Shown in pieces: positions 1-14,171 of a stretch of 14,171 nt of DNA (positions are counted from its first letter, which is position 1; every line of letters begins with the position of its first letter). The notes beneath the pieces were generated by a model. That model saw only the letters and a list, made by a program, of their open reading frames with translations, searched no databases and had not been told where the DNA came from. Location of the stretch: assembly GCA_021780055.1 (NCBI GenBank), contig JAJXZM010000086.1, positions 1 through 14,171 on the forward strand, written 5' to 3'. Position numbers and translations under genes: made by a program. The stretch is from Acidobacteriota bacterium (GTDB taxonomy: Bacteria; Acidobacteriota; Terriglobia; UBA7540).

Positions 1-1680
1 GGAATCGACCTGGTGTTGCTGGTAGTGGCGGCGGACGAATCCATCAAGCCGCAGACCCGCGAGCATTTTGATATCTGCCGCCTGCTGAACATTCGCAACG
101 GTCTGGTGGTGATCACCAAATCCGATCTGGTTGACCGCGACATGCTGGACCTGGTGAGGCTGGAAATTCAGGAACTGGTGAAGGGTTCTTTTCTTGAAGG
201 CGCTCCTATCATCGCGGCCAGCGCGAGAACGGGCGAAGGACTGGCCGACGTTCGGGCCGAACTGCGGAAGGTTGCTGAGGTAATTATCGCTCGGCCGCTG
301 GCGTTGCCGTTTCGCCTGCCGATCGACCGCGCGTTTGTGATGAAGGGTTTTGGAACGGTGGTGACGGGAACGCTGATAGCGGGGACAATCCTCAAGGACG
401 AGGAAGGTGAGATTTTCCCCGAAGGCCGACGGGCCCGCGTGCGCGGCATCCAGGTGCATAACGCGCCTGCAGAAAACGCCGAGGCCGGGCAGCGGACCGC
501 GCTGAACCTGGCCGGAGTTGAAACCAGCGAAATCGCGCGCGGCATGGTGCTGGCGGCTCCCGGGCTGTTTCAGGCGACCTCACGGCTCGACTGTTCGTTG
601 AATTTGCTGCCTTCGGCGCGCCCGCTGAAGAACCGAGCGCGGGTGCATTTCCACTCCGGAACGGCGGAGACGGTGGCGGAAGTTGTCCTGCTGGATGCGA
701 AAGAACTCGCGCCGGCTGGGCAAGGTTACGTGCAACTGCGTCTGGCGGATCCGGGACTGTTCCTGCCGGGCGACCGGTATATCGTGCGGCAGTTCTCTCC
801 TGTGGTTACCATCGGCGGCGGCGTGGTGCTGGACAATCTGCCAGAGCGGCACCGGCTTCTGGATCCGGCCGTTGCGGAGTTTCTTTCCGTGATGGAAAAG
901 GGCAATGAAGAAGAGCGGCTGGAAATGCTGATTCGGGAGGCGGGAGAAGCGTCGATGCCGATGCTGACGGCACGGATGGGCCGGGCTGAGGCTTCCGTTG
1001 AACAAATGGGCCGGGCGCTCCAGGCAAAGAAGCGAGTCGTGATTCTGGGCCAGCCGGCTAGCGTATTCATTCACGCCGAGCATTTTCTCCACCTGGCAGG
1101 CGCCACACTCAAACAGCTTGAGAGCTTCCACTCAAGCAACCCTCTGATGAGAGGCATTGCCAAGGAAGACCTGCGAGGCCGCGTGCGCGACCGGCAGAAA
1201 CAATCGCCATCGCAGGGACTCTTTAACGCCGTCCTGCGGCAACTTGAGAAGGCGGGGAAGATCGGGATCAGCGGCGAGACCGTCCGGCAGGCGGGGCGCA
1301 TGATCGAACTCGATCCGCAGGAAAAGGCGGCGCGCGACCAGATTGTGCGCGCGTTCGAAACGGCTGGGCTCGCCGTGCCCGCCGCAAGCGACGTGCTGGC
1401 AGGGTTGAAAATCGACCGTGCTCGGGCCACGAAGATCCTTCAGATGTTGCTGAAAGAGAAGGTGCTGGTGAAGGTGGCGGAAGATTTGATTTTCCACTCC
1501 GCGGCGCTGGCCGGGTTGCGGGAACTGATTGCGCGGCAGAAGGCCAAGAGCAACCGCATCAACGTGGGCGTCTTCAAGGAACTGACCGGGCTCACCCGCA
1601 AGTACGCTATTCCTCTGCTGGAATACCTCGACCGCGAGCGTGTCACGCGCCGCCAGGGCGACGAGCGGATTATTCTTTGA
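1..1680 (+). CDS. selB: Selenocysteine-specific translation elongation factor SelB (5' partial)
   Basis: SelB is a GTPase that brings Sec-tRNA(Sec) to the ribosome at UGA codons marked by a SECIS hairpin. The frame is open from base 1 (GGA = Gly), so 559 residues are visible and roughly the first 80 are missing, including the P-loop and the switch motifs. Visible: the end of the G domain with PQTREH, the G4 motif as TKSD (residues 39-42 of the fragment) and the G5-like SAR (about 74-76). EF-Tu-like beta-barrel domains follow (for example [10 protein letters not shown] and RGIQVHNAP). The C-terminal half is winged-helix repeats, ending in the [11 protein letters not shown]...[13 protein letters not shown] helix typical of the SelB wing that binds SECIS RNA. 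EF-Tu and EF-G lack this tail, which makes SelB a firm call. No selA, selC or selenoprotein gene is visible here. Its stop codon lies inside the end of the convergent maf gene. Confidence 0.95.
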   Translation, partial: GIDLVLLVVAADESIKPQTREHFDICRLLNIRNGLVVITKSDLVDRDMLDLVRLEIQELVKGSFLEGAPIIAASARTGEGLADVRAELRKVAEVIIARPLALPFRLPIDRAFVMKGFGTVVTGTLIAGTILKDEEGEIFPEGRRARVRGIQVHNAPAENAEAGQRTALNLAGVETSEIARGMVLAAPGLFQATSRLDCSLNLLPSARPLKNRARVHFHSGTAETVAEVVLLDAKELAPAGQGYVQLRLADPGLFLPGDRYIVRQFSPVVTIGGGVVLDNLPERHRLLDPAVAEFLSVMEKGNEEERLEMLIREAGEASMPMLTARMGRAEASVEQMGRALQAKKRVVILGQPASVFIHAEHFLHLAGATLKQLESFHSSNPLMRGIAKEDLRGRVRDRQKQSPSQGLFNAVLRQLEKAGKIGISGETVRQAGRMIELDPQEKAARDQIVRAFETAGLAVPAASDVLAGLKIDRARATKILQMLLKEKVLVKVAEDLIFHSAALAGLRELIARQKAKSNRINVGVFKELTGLTRKYAIPLLEYLDRERVTRRQGDERIIL

Positions 1681-2245
1681 CTTTGATGGACTTCACCATC
1701 TCATACACCAGCGGGATGGGCAGGCCGACCACGTTGAAGTAGCAGCCTTCGATGCGGGTGACGAAGCGGGAAGCGAGCCCCTGGATGGCGTAGCCGCCGG
1801 CTTTGTCAAAAGGTTCACCACTCGCGACATAAGTGCCGATCTCATCTTCGGTCAGATCCCTGAATGTGACGGAAGTTGTCTCGTGCGTGCAGGCCAGAAC
1901 GTTTTCCGGCGCACGGACAAGGCACACGCCCGTGATCACGCGATGCGTGCGGCCTGAAAGCGTGCGGAGCATTCTTGCGGCGTCTTCGGCATCGGCAGGC
2001 TTTTCGAGAATTTCACCATTGATGGCCACCACGGTATCGGCGCCCAGCACCAGACTGGCGGGATTTGACTGGCGCGCAACGTCGAGGGCCTTGTCGCGCG
2101 CCAGCCTGCGTGTAAAGTCTTCCGGAGACTCGTCAGGGAGCCGCGCCTCTTCAATTCCGCTAGGCCGGATGTCGAATTCGAATCCCGCATTTTGCAGCAG
2201 TTCGCGGCGGCGGGGAGAGTTGGAAGCCAGAATTAAGCGAATCAC
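1670..2245 (-). CDS. maf: Maf-family nucleoside triphosphate pyrophosphatase (YhdE-like dTTP/UTP type)
   Basis: A 191-aa protein of normal Maf length. Maf proteins hydrolyse (d)NTPs, including modified pyrimidine nucleotides, to the monophosphate and PPi, and are linked to septum inhibition. Seen: the N-terminal ASNSPRRRELL signature (residues 7-17), LGADTVV (67-73) holding the conserved acidic residue, SGRTHRVITGV (97-107), and DKAGGYAIQG (147-156). The last motif fits the dTTP/UTP-pyrophosphatase (YhdE) subgroup better than the YceF m7GTP subgroup; this assignment is an inference from family motifs. The start is GTG at 2243-2245, which gives the canonical IRLILASNSPRR N-terminus. There is no Shine-Dalgarno sequence, and a perfect TATAAT hexamer lies just upstream, so the mRNA may be leaderless. 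The stop codon (1670-1672) lies inside selB, an 11-bp tail-to-tail overlap. Confidence 0.93.
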   Translation of the reverse strand: MIRLILASNSPRRRELLQNAGFEFDIRPSGIEEARLPDESPEDFTRRLARDKALDVARQSNPASLVLGADTVVAINGEILEKPADAEDAARMLRTLSGRTHRVITGVCLVRAPENVLACTHETTSVTFRDLTEDEIGTYVASGEPFDKAGGYAIQGLASRFVTRIEGCYFNVVGLPIPLVYEMVKSIKVKE

Positions 2246-2251
2246 TGGACT

Positions 2252-2281
2252 ATTATAAGGTCCGCTGCGAGGCCGCTACAA
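2252..2281 (-). promoter_or_regulatory. Candidate sigma70-type promoter of maf
   Basis: On the minus strand a perfect TATAAT occupies 2257-2252. A weak -35 candidate, TTGTAG (3 of 6 matches), occupies 2281-2276 with an 18-bp spacer. After TATAAT come six bases and then the GTG start at 2245, so the expected +1 coincides with the start codon. The -10 is convincing in GC-rich DNA; the -35 is not strong. Confidence 0.5.
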
Positions 2282-2286
2282 AGTAT

Positions 2287-2314
2287 TTGACCTTGCGCGC
2301 GATTGTGGTAGACT
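2287..2314 (+). promoter_or_regulatory. Candidate sigma70-type promoter of dciA
   Basis: TTGACC (2287-2292, 5 of 6 matches to the -35 consensus) is followed after 16 bp by TAGACT (2309-2314, 4 of 6 matches to the -10). The predicted +1 is near 2321, giving a leader of about 37 nt before the ATG at 2358. Its -35 lies only five bases from the candidate -35 of the divergent maf promoter. Confidence 0.55.
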
Positions 2315-2357
2315 CTCTTTCCATATCGGACAGACGAAAGACGAGCAAAAGATTTCG

Positions 2358-2690
2358 ATGGAAGAAATCAGCAAGATTCTCCCCCATATTTTCAAGGGGC
2401 AGGTACGCCGCAGCAACCCTCGCGTGGTGGAAATTCTGGCGCCGTTGTGGCCGCTGGTTGCAGGCAAACCAATGGCGCGGCACACGCGGCCTGCAGACTT
2501 TGAAGAGGGCACGCTGACGCTCGAGTGCGACTGCCTGTCGTGGTGCGCCGAGATGCGCAAGATGTCGGATGATATCCTGTCGCGAGTCAATCAATACCTG
2601 GGCGTGCCGGCAGTGCGCAAATTGAAGGTCCGCTATGTGCAGCAGCCCATAACCGCCACGTCCTTGCCGGACAAATCGCAGCTCAACTGA
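2358..2690 (+). CDS. dciA: DUF721/DciA-family protein (probable replicative helicase loader)
   Basis: A 110-aa protein with a single DUF721 domain (about residues 10-95). The family, named DciA, helps load the replicative helicase DnaB in bacteria lacking the phage-derived loaders DnaC/DnaI. Seen: the family pattern of a Trp near LWPLVAG (residues 30-36), an RHTRP element (41-45), GTLTLECDCLSWCAEM (51-66, the usual hydrophobic strand followed by Trp and an acidic helix), and VNQYLG...VRKLKVRYV (77-94). It starts at ATG 2358; no clear Shine-Dalgarno sequence is present, but a promoter fits upstream. The two Cys residues (57 and 63) are not known to me as family features. The helicase-loader role is inferred from family membership; the domain itself is fairly clear. 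Confidence 0.85.
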   Translation: MEEISKILPHIFKGQVRRSNPRVVEILAPLWPLVAGKPMARHTRPADFEEGTLTLECDCLSWCAEMRKMSDDILSRVNQYLGVPAVRKLKVRYVQQPITATSLPDKSQLN

Positions 2691-2696
2691 TATCAT
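2668..2696 (+). promoter_or_regulatory. Candidate promoter for gatCA within the 3' end of dciA
   Basis: CGGACA (2668-2673, 4 of 6 matches to the -35) is followed after 17 bp by TATCAT (2691-2696, 5 of 6 matches to the -10), preceded by TGA, which fits an extended -10 (TGn). The predicted +1 is near 2703, exactly where a structured leader begins. The promoter would overlap the dciA stop codon. Confidence 0.4.
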
Positions 2697-2703
2697 GTTT
2701 AAT

Positions 2704-2742
2704 GCGCCTTGTGGGAAGGGCTTCGGCCGCAGCCCCAGGCGC
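2704..2742 (+). other. Nested hairpin in the gatC leader
   Basis: GCGCCT (2704-2709) pairs with AGGCGC (2737-2742). Inside, GGGCT (2718-2722) can pair with AGCCC (2731-2735); alternatively GGC (2719-2721) pairs with GCC (2726-2728) around a UUCG tetraloop closed by C-G. It lies between the dciA stop and the gatC start and has no following U-run, so it is not a classical intrinsic terminator. It could be a structured 5' UTR or an mRNA-stabilising element. Confidence 0.45.
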
Positions 2743-2801
2743 AAGCGGGGCCCGTCAGTCCTGAGGGTGCGCGGACAATTTCATCAATCAAATCAAGCAG
2801 C

Positions 2802-2805
2802 AGGA
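2802..2805 (+). promoter_or_regulatory. Shine-Dalgarno AGGA that fixes the gatC start
   Basis: AGGA lies five bases upstream of the ATG at 2811. It supports that ATG over the upstream in-frame GTG at 2709, whose 34 extra residues are low in family similarity and fall in the structured leader. Confidence 0.7.
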
Positions 2806-2810
2806 TAACG

Positions 2811-3113
2811 ATGGCTTTAAGCGAAAAAGACGTTCTCTATGTGGCTGACCTTGCTCACCTGGAGCTGACCGAAGAGGAAGTGAAGAAGTTCGGCCCGCAA
2901 CTGGACGCGGTGCTGGAATACGTCCAGAAGCTGAACCAGTTGGATACCACGGGAGTGGAGCCGATGGCCCAGGTGACCCACGCCGCCGTTGAGAATTCAG
3001 CCCTGCGCGATGACCTGTCGAAGCCGACCTTTACCCAGGAAGAGGCGCTGCAGAACGCTCCTGAGGCCGGCGGCGGCAGTTTCAAGGTGCCGCAGGTGAT
3101 CGATCGCGAGTAG
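2811..3113 (+). CDS. gatC: Asp-tRNA(Asn)/Glu-tRNA(Gln) amidotransferase subunit C
   Basis: A 100-aa protein, normal length for GatC. GatC is the small scaffold subunit that wraps GatA and stabilises the GatCAB complex, which converts misacylated Asp-tRNA(Asn) or Glu-tRNA(Gln) to Asn- or Gln-tRNA. Seen: the N-terminal helix VLYVADLAHLELTEEE (residues 8-23), the coiled LDAVLEYVQKLNQLDTTGVEPM segment (31-52), and the classic C-terminal LRDD...AL.NAPE..GG.FKVPQVI pattern (65-97). The ATG at 2811 is backed by AGGA. gatA follows after 42 bp in the same direction, so the two are almost certainly cotranscribed. GatB is not in this window. Confidence 0.97.
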   Translation: MALSEKDVLYVADLAHLELTEEEVKKFGPQLDAVLEYVQKLNQLDTTGVEPMAQVTHAAVENSALRDDLSKPTFTQEEALQNAPEAGGGSFKVPQVIDRE

Positions 3114-3155
3114 CTTCGATCGCCCTACGTTCAATCCCACTGTTAAGAACCGCTC

Positions 3156-4610
3156 ATGGATAATCTGACCAATCTGACCATTGAAGAGATTCACGGCGCG
3201 CTCGCAAAGCGCGAGGCCTCCGCGGAAGAGATCGCTCGGGCGCATATTGACCGCATCCGGACCGACGACCCGAAAGTCCGATCCTACCTTTCAACGTGCG
3301 AGGAAAAGGCGCTGGAGCAGGCGCGCGCTGTTGACCGCCAGATCGCGGCCGGCGAGCCGTTGCGGCCGCTCTCCGGCGTTCCCGTTGCGGTGAAAGACGT
3401 GATTCTGACTCGCGGCCTGCCCACGACTTGCGCCTCAAAGATGTTGGAAAACTACACCGCGCCCTACGATGCGACGGCGGTGCAGCGGCTGGAGGCGGCT
3501 GGGGCCGTCATTCTGGGCAAGACCAATTGCGATGAGTTTGCAATGGGCTCTTCAACGGAAAATTCCGGGTTTTATCCCACCCATAACCCGCACGATCTGA
3601 CGCGCGTTCCGGGTGGTTCCAGCGGCGGCTCGGCGGCGGCCGTGGCAGCCAACCTGGCGACGGTTTCACTCGGATCGGACACGGGAGGCTCCATTCGGCA
3701 GCCGGCGGCCTTCTGCGGCGTTGTGGGAATGATGGGAACCTATGGGCGCGTTTCACGCTACGGCCTGGTGGCTTTTGCCTCATCGCTTGACCACATTGGT
3801 CCCTTCGGGCGCTCGGTGCGCGACGTGGCGCGGACGCTGAAGGTGATTGCGGGCCGCGACCCGCTGGATTCCACCTCGGCCGGCATTCCCGTCGATGATT
3901 ACGAAAAGTCGCTGGACGGCAACGTGCGCGGGGTGAAGGTTGGAGTCCCGAATGAGTACTTTGAAGGACTGAACCCGGACATCCGCGCCAACGTCGAGAA
4001 GGGAATCAAGCTACTCGAAAAACTGGGTTGCAAGATTGTTCCCATCCGCCTGCCCCACACCGAGTACGCCATCGGCTGCTACTACATCATCTGCACGGCG
4101 GAGGCGAGCTCAAACCTGGCGAGATATGACGGCGTGCGATACGGCTTCCGCGCGGCGGAATATTCGGGCCTGCGCGACATGTATCGCAAGACACGCGACC
4201 AGGGATTCGGGCCGGAGGTGAAGCGCCGCATCATGCTGGGAACTTACGTGCTGAGTTCCGGCTACTACGACGCCTACTACCTGAAAGCCCAGAAGGTGCG
4301 CACGCTGATCGCGCGGGACTTTGTGGAAGCTTTTGATGACGTTGATGTGATCGTCACTCCCACGTCGCCGATTCCTCCCTTCAAGCTGAACGAAAAGCTG
4401 GACGACCCGCTCCAAATGTATCTTGCTGATATTTATACGGTTACCGCCAGCCTGGCGGGCATTCCGGGGATCTCTGTCCCCTGCGGTAAGCTACCTGGCG
4501 AGCCTCCGCTGCCGGTGGGCATGCAGATCTTTGCCCGGTATTTTGATGAGGCTAGACTGCTCCAGGTGGCCGACGCTTTTGAGAAGGCCGGCGGATTCAG
4601 CGTGGCCTGA
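3156..4610 (+). CDS. gatA: Asp-tRNA(Asn)/Glu-tRNA(Gln) amidotransferase subunit A
   Basis: A 484-aa amidase-signature enzyme, normal GatA length. It hydrolyses glutamine and passes ammonia through a tunnel to GatB for tRNA-dependent amidation. The Ser-cisSer-Lys triad is intact by alignment of motifs: Lys80 in PVAVKDVI, Ser155 in GGSSGGS, and nucleophile Ser179 in [29 protein letters not shown] (residues 121-137) and [20 protein letters not shown] (197-216) are typical of GatA rather than of other amidases. The start ATG at 3156 gives the usual N-terminus, but its Shine-Dalgarno sequence is weak (AAGAA only), so translation may be coupled to gatC, 42 bp upstream. Having gatCA without gatB implies that GatB is encoded elsewhere. 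Confidence 0.97.
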   Translation: MDNLTNLTIEEIHGALAKREASAEEIARAHIDRIRTDDPKVRSYLSTCEEKALEQARAVDRQIAAGEPLRPLSGVPVAVKDVILTRGLPTTCASKMLENYTAPYDATAVQRLEAAGAVILGKTNCDEFAMGSSTENSGFYPTHNPHDLTRVPGGSSGGSAAAVAANLATVSLGSDTGGSIRQPAAFCGVVGMMGTYGRVSRYGLVAFASSLDHIGPFGRSVRDVARTLKVIAGRDPLDSTSAGIPVDDYEKSLDGNVRGVKVGVPNEYFEGLNPDIRANVEKGIKLLEKLGCKIVPIRLPHTEYAIGCYYIICTAEASSNLARYDGVRYGFRAAEYSGLRDMYRKTRDQGFGPEVKRRIMLGTYVLSSGYYDAYYLKAQKVRTLIARDFVEAFDDVDVIVTPTSPIPPFKLNEKLDDPLQMYLADIYTVTASLAGIPGISVPCGKLPGEPPLPVGMQIFARYFDEARLLQVADAFEKAGGFSVA

Positions 4611-4748
4611 TCCCGGGTGCGCCCGCGGCTGCGGCACTGCGCCGTCACGAGATCAGGAATTCAAGATTCGAGATTGCAAACCGGCGACCTCCCGTCCACA
4701 AATATAACTTCCAGCAACATCGCGCAAGGGCTTAGGCAGTCGCTCTAG

Positions 4749-4764
4749 ATTTCAAATTTGAAAT
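4749..4764. repeat. 16-bp perfect palindrome in the convergent gap
   Basis: ATTTCAAATTTGAAAT is perfectly self-complementary. It sits in the AT-rich convergent gap between gatA and the zinc-ribbon gene, next to a longer inverted repeat, in otherwise GC-rich DNA. It could be part of a dispersed intergenic repeat or a bidirectional 3'-end structure. Confidence 0.7.
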
Positions 4765-4766
4765 TT

Positions 4767-4831
4767 CAGATTCAAGATGTTTGGCGGCGCGAAGCCGCCC
4801 CAGAAGAATTGGTTATTGAATCTTGAATCTG
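4767..4831. repeat. Nested inverted repeat (12-bp arms around a GC-rich hairpin)
   Basis: CAGATTCAAGAT (4767-4778) is perfectly complementary to ATCTTGAATCTG (4820-4831). Between them GGCGGC (4783-4788) pairs with GCCGCC (4794-4799) around a 5-nt loop. The right arm carries a direct repeat TTGAATC TTGAATC (4816-4829), and a third ATTCAAGAT copy lies at 4659-4667. The gap 4611-4851 otherwise shows no ORF or RNA gene. No U-tract follows on either strand, so this is not a textbook intrinsic terminator, although convergent transcripts must end here. Confidence 0.65.
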
Positions 4832-4851
4832 GAATGGAGTTTGAGATTCGA

Positions 4852-5148
4852 TCAGGATTTTCCGAACAGGGAATTGAACCGCTTCTTGGCGTCGCCCTCT
4901 TTGTTGGAGCCGGGGCCGCGGGCTAGCAGGATGGGGTTCGGCTGGAAGAAATCGCAGTAGTTTGCCTTTTCCTTGTCACGGACCCATTCGGCCTGGGTCT
5001 CGGCGCACTGGTTGTGTTTGCCCGTGTCGTAGAATCGGCAGTTGAGGCAGCAGTGAAGGTCCGCGTCGCAATTGGGGCAGGTGTCGCGGCTCATGACGCG
5101 TTCAGGCGCGTCAATCTGTTCGCCGCATTTGAAGCAGGAGAACCGCAT
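4852..5148 (-). CDS. Cysteine-rich putative zinc-ribbon protein of unknown function
   Basis: A 98-aa protein with nine cysteines: C5 and C8 (CFKC), C24 and C27 (CPNC), C33, C34 and C37 (CCLNC), C48 and C65. The first two knuckles look like a zinc ribbon. The second set, with the TQAEWVRDKEKANYCDFF stretch (residues 51-68), resembles a conserved family of small zinc-binding hypothetical proteins that I recall from Acidobacteriota and deltaproteobacterial genomes; no function is known to me. The tail (about 70-98) is basic and likely flexible, ending KKRFNSLFGKS. There is no signal peptide or membrane segment, so it is probably cytoplasmic. The gene starts 80 bp downstream of rpoC on the same strand with no clear Shine-Dalgarno sequence, so it may be read through from rpoBC. 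It is convergent with gatA. Confidence 0.8.
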   Translation of the reverse strand: MRFSCFKCGEQIDAPERVMSRDTCPNCDADLHCCLNCRFYDTGKHNQCAETQAEWVRDKEKANYCDFFQPNPILLARGPGSNKEGDAKKRFNSLFGKS

Positions 5149-5161
5149 CGATCAGTCTGTT

Positions 5162-5222
5162 GAGGCCGGCCGCCGGGAGTTCTGTGCGCCTCGCAAGGAA
5201 TTACTCCCGTGCAGCCGGCTTC
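5162..5222 (-). other. Interrupted stem-loop between rpoC and the zinc-ribbon gene
   Basis: GCCGGC at 5165-5170 pairs with GCCGGC at 5214-5219. After a small internal loop, 5174-5180 (CGGGAGT) pairs with 5203-5209 (ACTCCCG), leaving a loop of about 22 nt. It fills most of the 80-bp gap after the rpoC stop. There is no U-tract on the minus-strand transcript, so it may be an RNA-processing, attenuation or 3'-protecting structure rather than an intrinsic terminator. Confidence 0.5.
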
Positions 5223-5228
5223 GCGTTC

Positions 5229-9431
<4,203 letters not shown>

Positions 9432-9436
9432 TTTTG

Positions 9437-9444
9437 CCTCCTTC
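9437..9444 (-). promoter_or_regulatory. Strong Shine-Dalgarno GAAGGAGG of rpoC
   Basis: On the minus strand GAAGGAGG ends five bases before the TTG start of rpoC. It is the best ribosome-binding site in the window and fixes the non-ATG start. Its 5' half lies in the 3' arm of a small hairpin. Confidence 0.85.
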
Positions 9445-9457
9445 TCAAGCGAGAAGA
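9440..9457 (-). other. Hairpin overlapping the rpoC ribosome-binding site
   Basis: On the mRNA strand CUUCUC (9456-9451) pairs with GAGAAG (9446-9441) around a GCUU loop, with a possible additional U-G pair (9457/9440). The 3' arm covers the first half of GAAGGAGG. It lies within the 95-bp rpoB-rpoC gap and could modulate rpoC translation. Confidence 0.5.
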
Positions 9458-9526
9458 GTTGATTGCTGCTTGTTCTGACCGGCTTGGCTGGCCGATTGTG
9501 GCTTCACCGTGCCGGATAGGATAAAT

Positions 9527-14171
<4,645 letters not shown>

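Noticed and set aside
1678..1680. selB TGA as a selenocysteine codon
   Set aside because: The protein already ends at the normal C-terminus of the SelB winged-helix domain, and the sequence beyond is the antisense end of maf.
2709..2810. Longer gatC starting at GTG 2709 with 34 extra residues
   Set aside because: The extra residues do not look like GatC and fall in a hairpin leader; the ATG at 2811 has AGGA at the right distance and gives the normal 100-aa length.
4783..4799. GC hairpin as a rho-independent terminator
   Set aside because: No U-tract follows on either strand, so it is described only as part of an inverted repeat.

Overview
The window looks like chromosomal core-gene DNA from a GC-rich bacterium, most likely an Acidobacteriota member. 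This placement rests on the character of the RpoB and RpoC sequences: a cysteine-rich insertion near the RpoB N-terminus, and an RpoC N-terminus that reads like acidobacterial RpoC. It is from memory of family sequences, not from a search. Nothing looks like a prophage, insertion sequence, CRISPR array, rRNA or tRNA.

Layout, left to right. Positions 1-1680 (+) hold the 3' part of selB, the selenocysteine-specific elongation factor; its N-terminal GTPase motifs lie outside the window. A Maf-type nucleotide pyrophosphatase (1670-2245, -) converges on selB, and the two coding ends overlap by 11 bp. Divergent from maf, across a compact two-promoter region, is dciA/DUF721 (2358-2690, +), a replicative-helicase loader family. 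gatC (2811-3113, +) and gatA (3156-4610, +) follow and encode two of the three subunits of the tRNA-dependent amidotransferase; gatB is not here. A 241-bp convergent gap (4611-4851) is AT-rich for this DNA and carries palindromes and inverted repeats.

The right two thirds are on the minus strand and read leftwards: rpoB (9527 to beyond 14171, 5' end cut by the window), rpoC (5229-9431), and a 98-aa cysteine-rich putative zinc-ribbon protein (4852-5148). rpoC begins with TTG behind a very strong Shine-Dalgarno sequence that is partly folded into a hairpin. No intergenic gap exceeds 300 bp.

Functionally this is information-processing housekeeping: transcription (rpoBC), translation fidelity and recoding (gatCA, selB), replication initiation (dciA) and nucleotide-pool or division control (maf). 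The most notable feature is RpoB. It has at least 1547 residues in the window against 1342 in E. coli, and the extra length includes three insertions. One has four CxC/CxxC knuckles that look like two zinc ribbons. Another is an insertion of about 80 residues before fork loop 1. I found no clearly new multi-gene system; the candidates for novelty are these polymerase insertions, the small zinc-ribbon protein beside rpoC, and several leader or intergenic structures.
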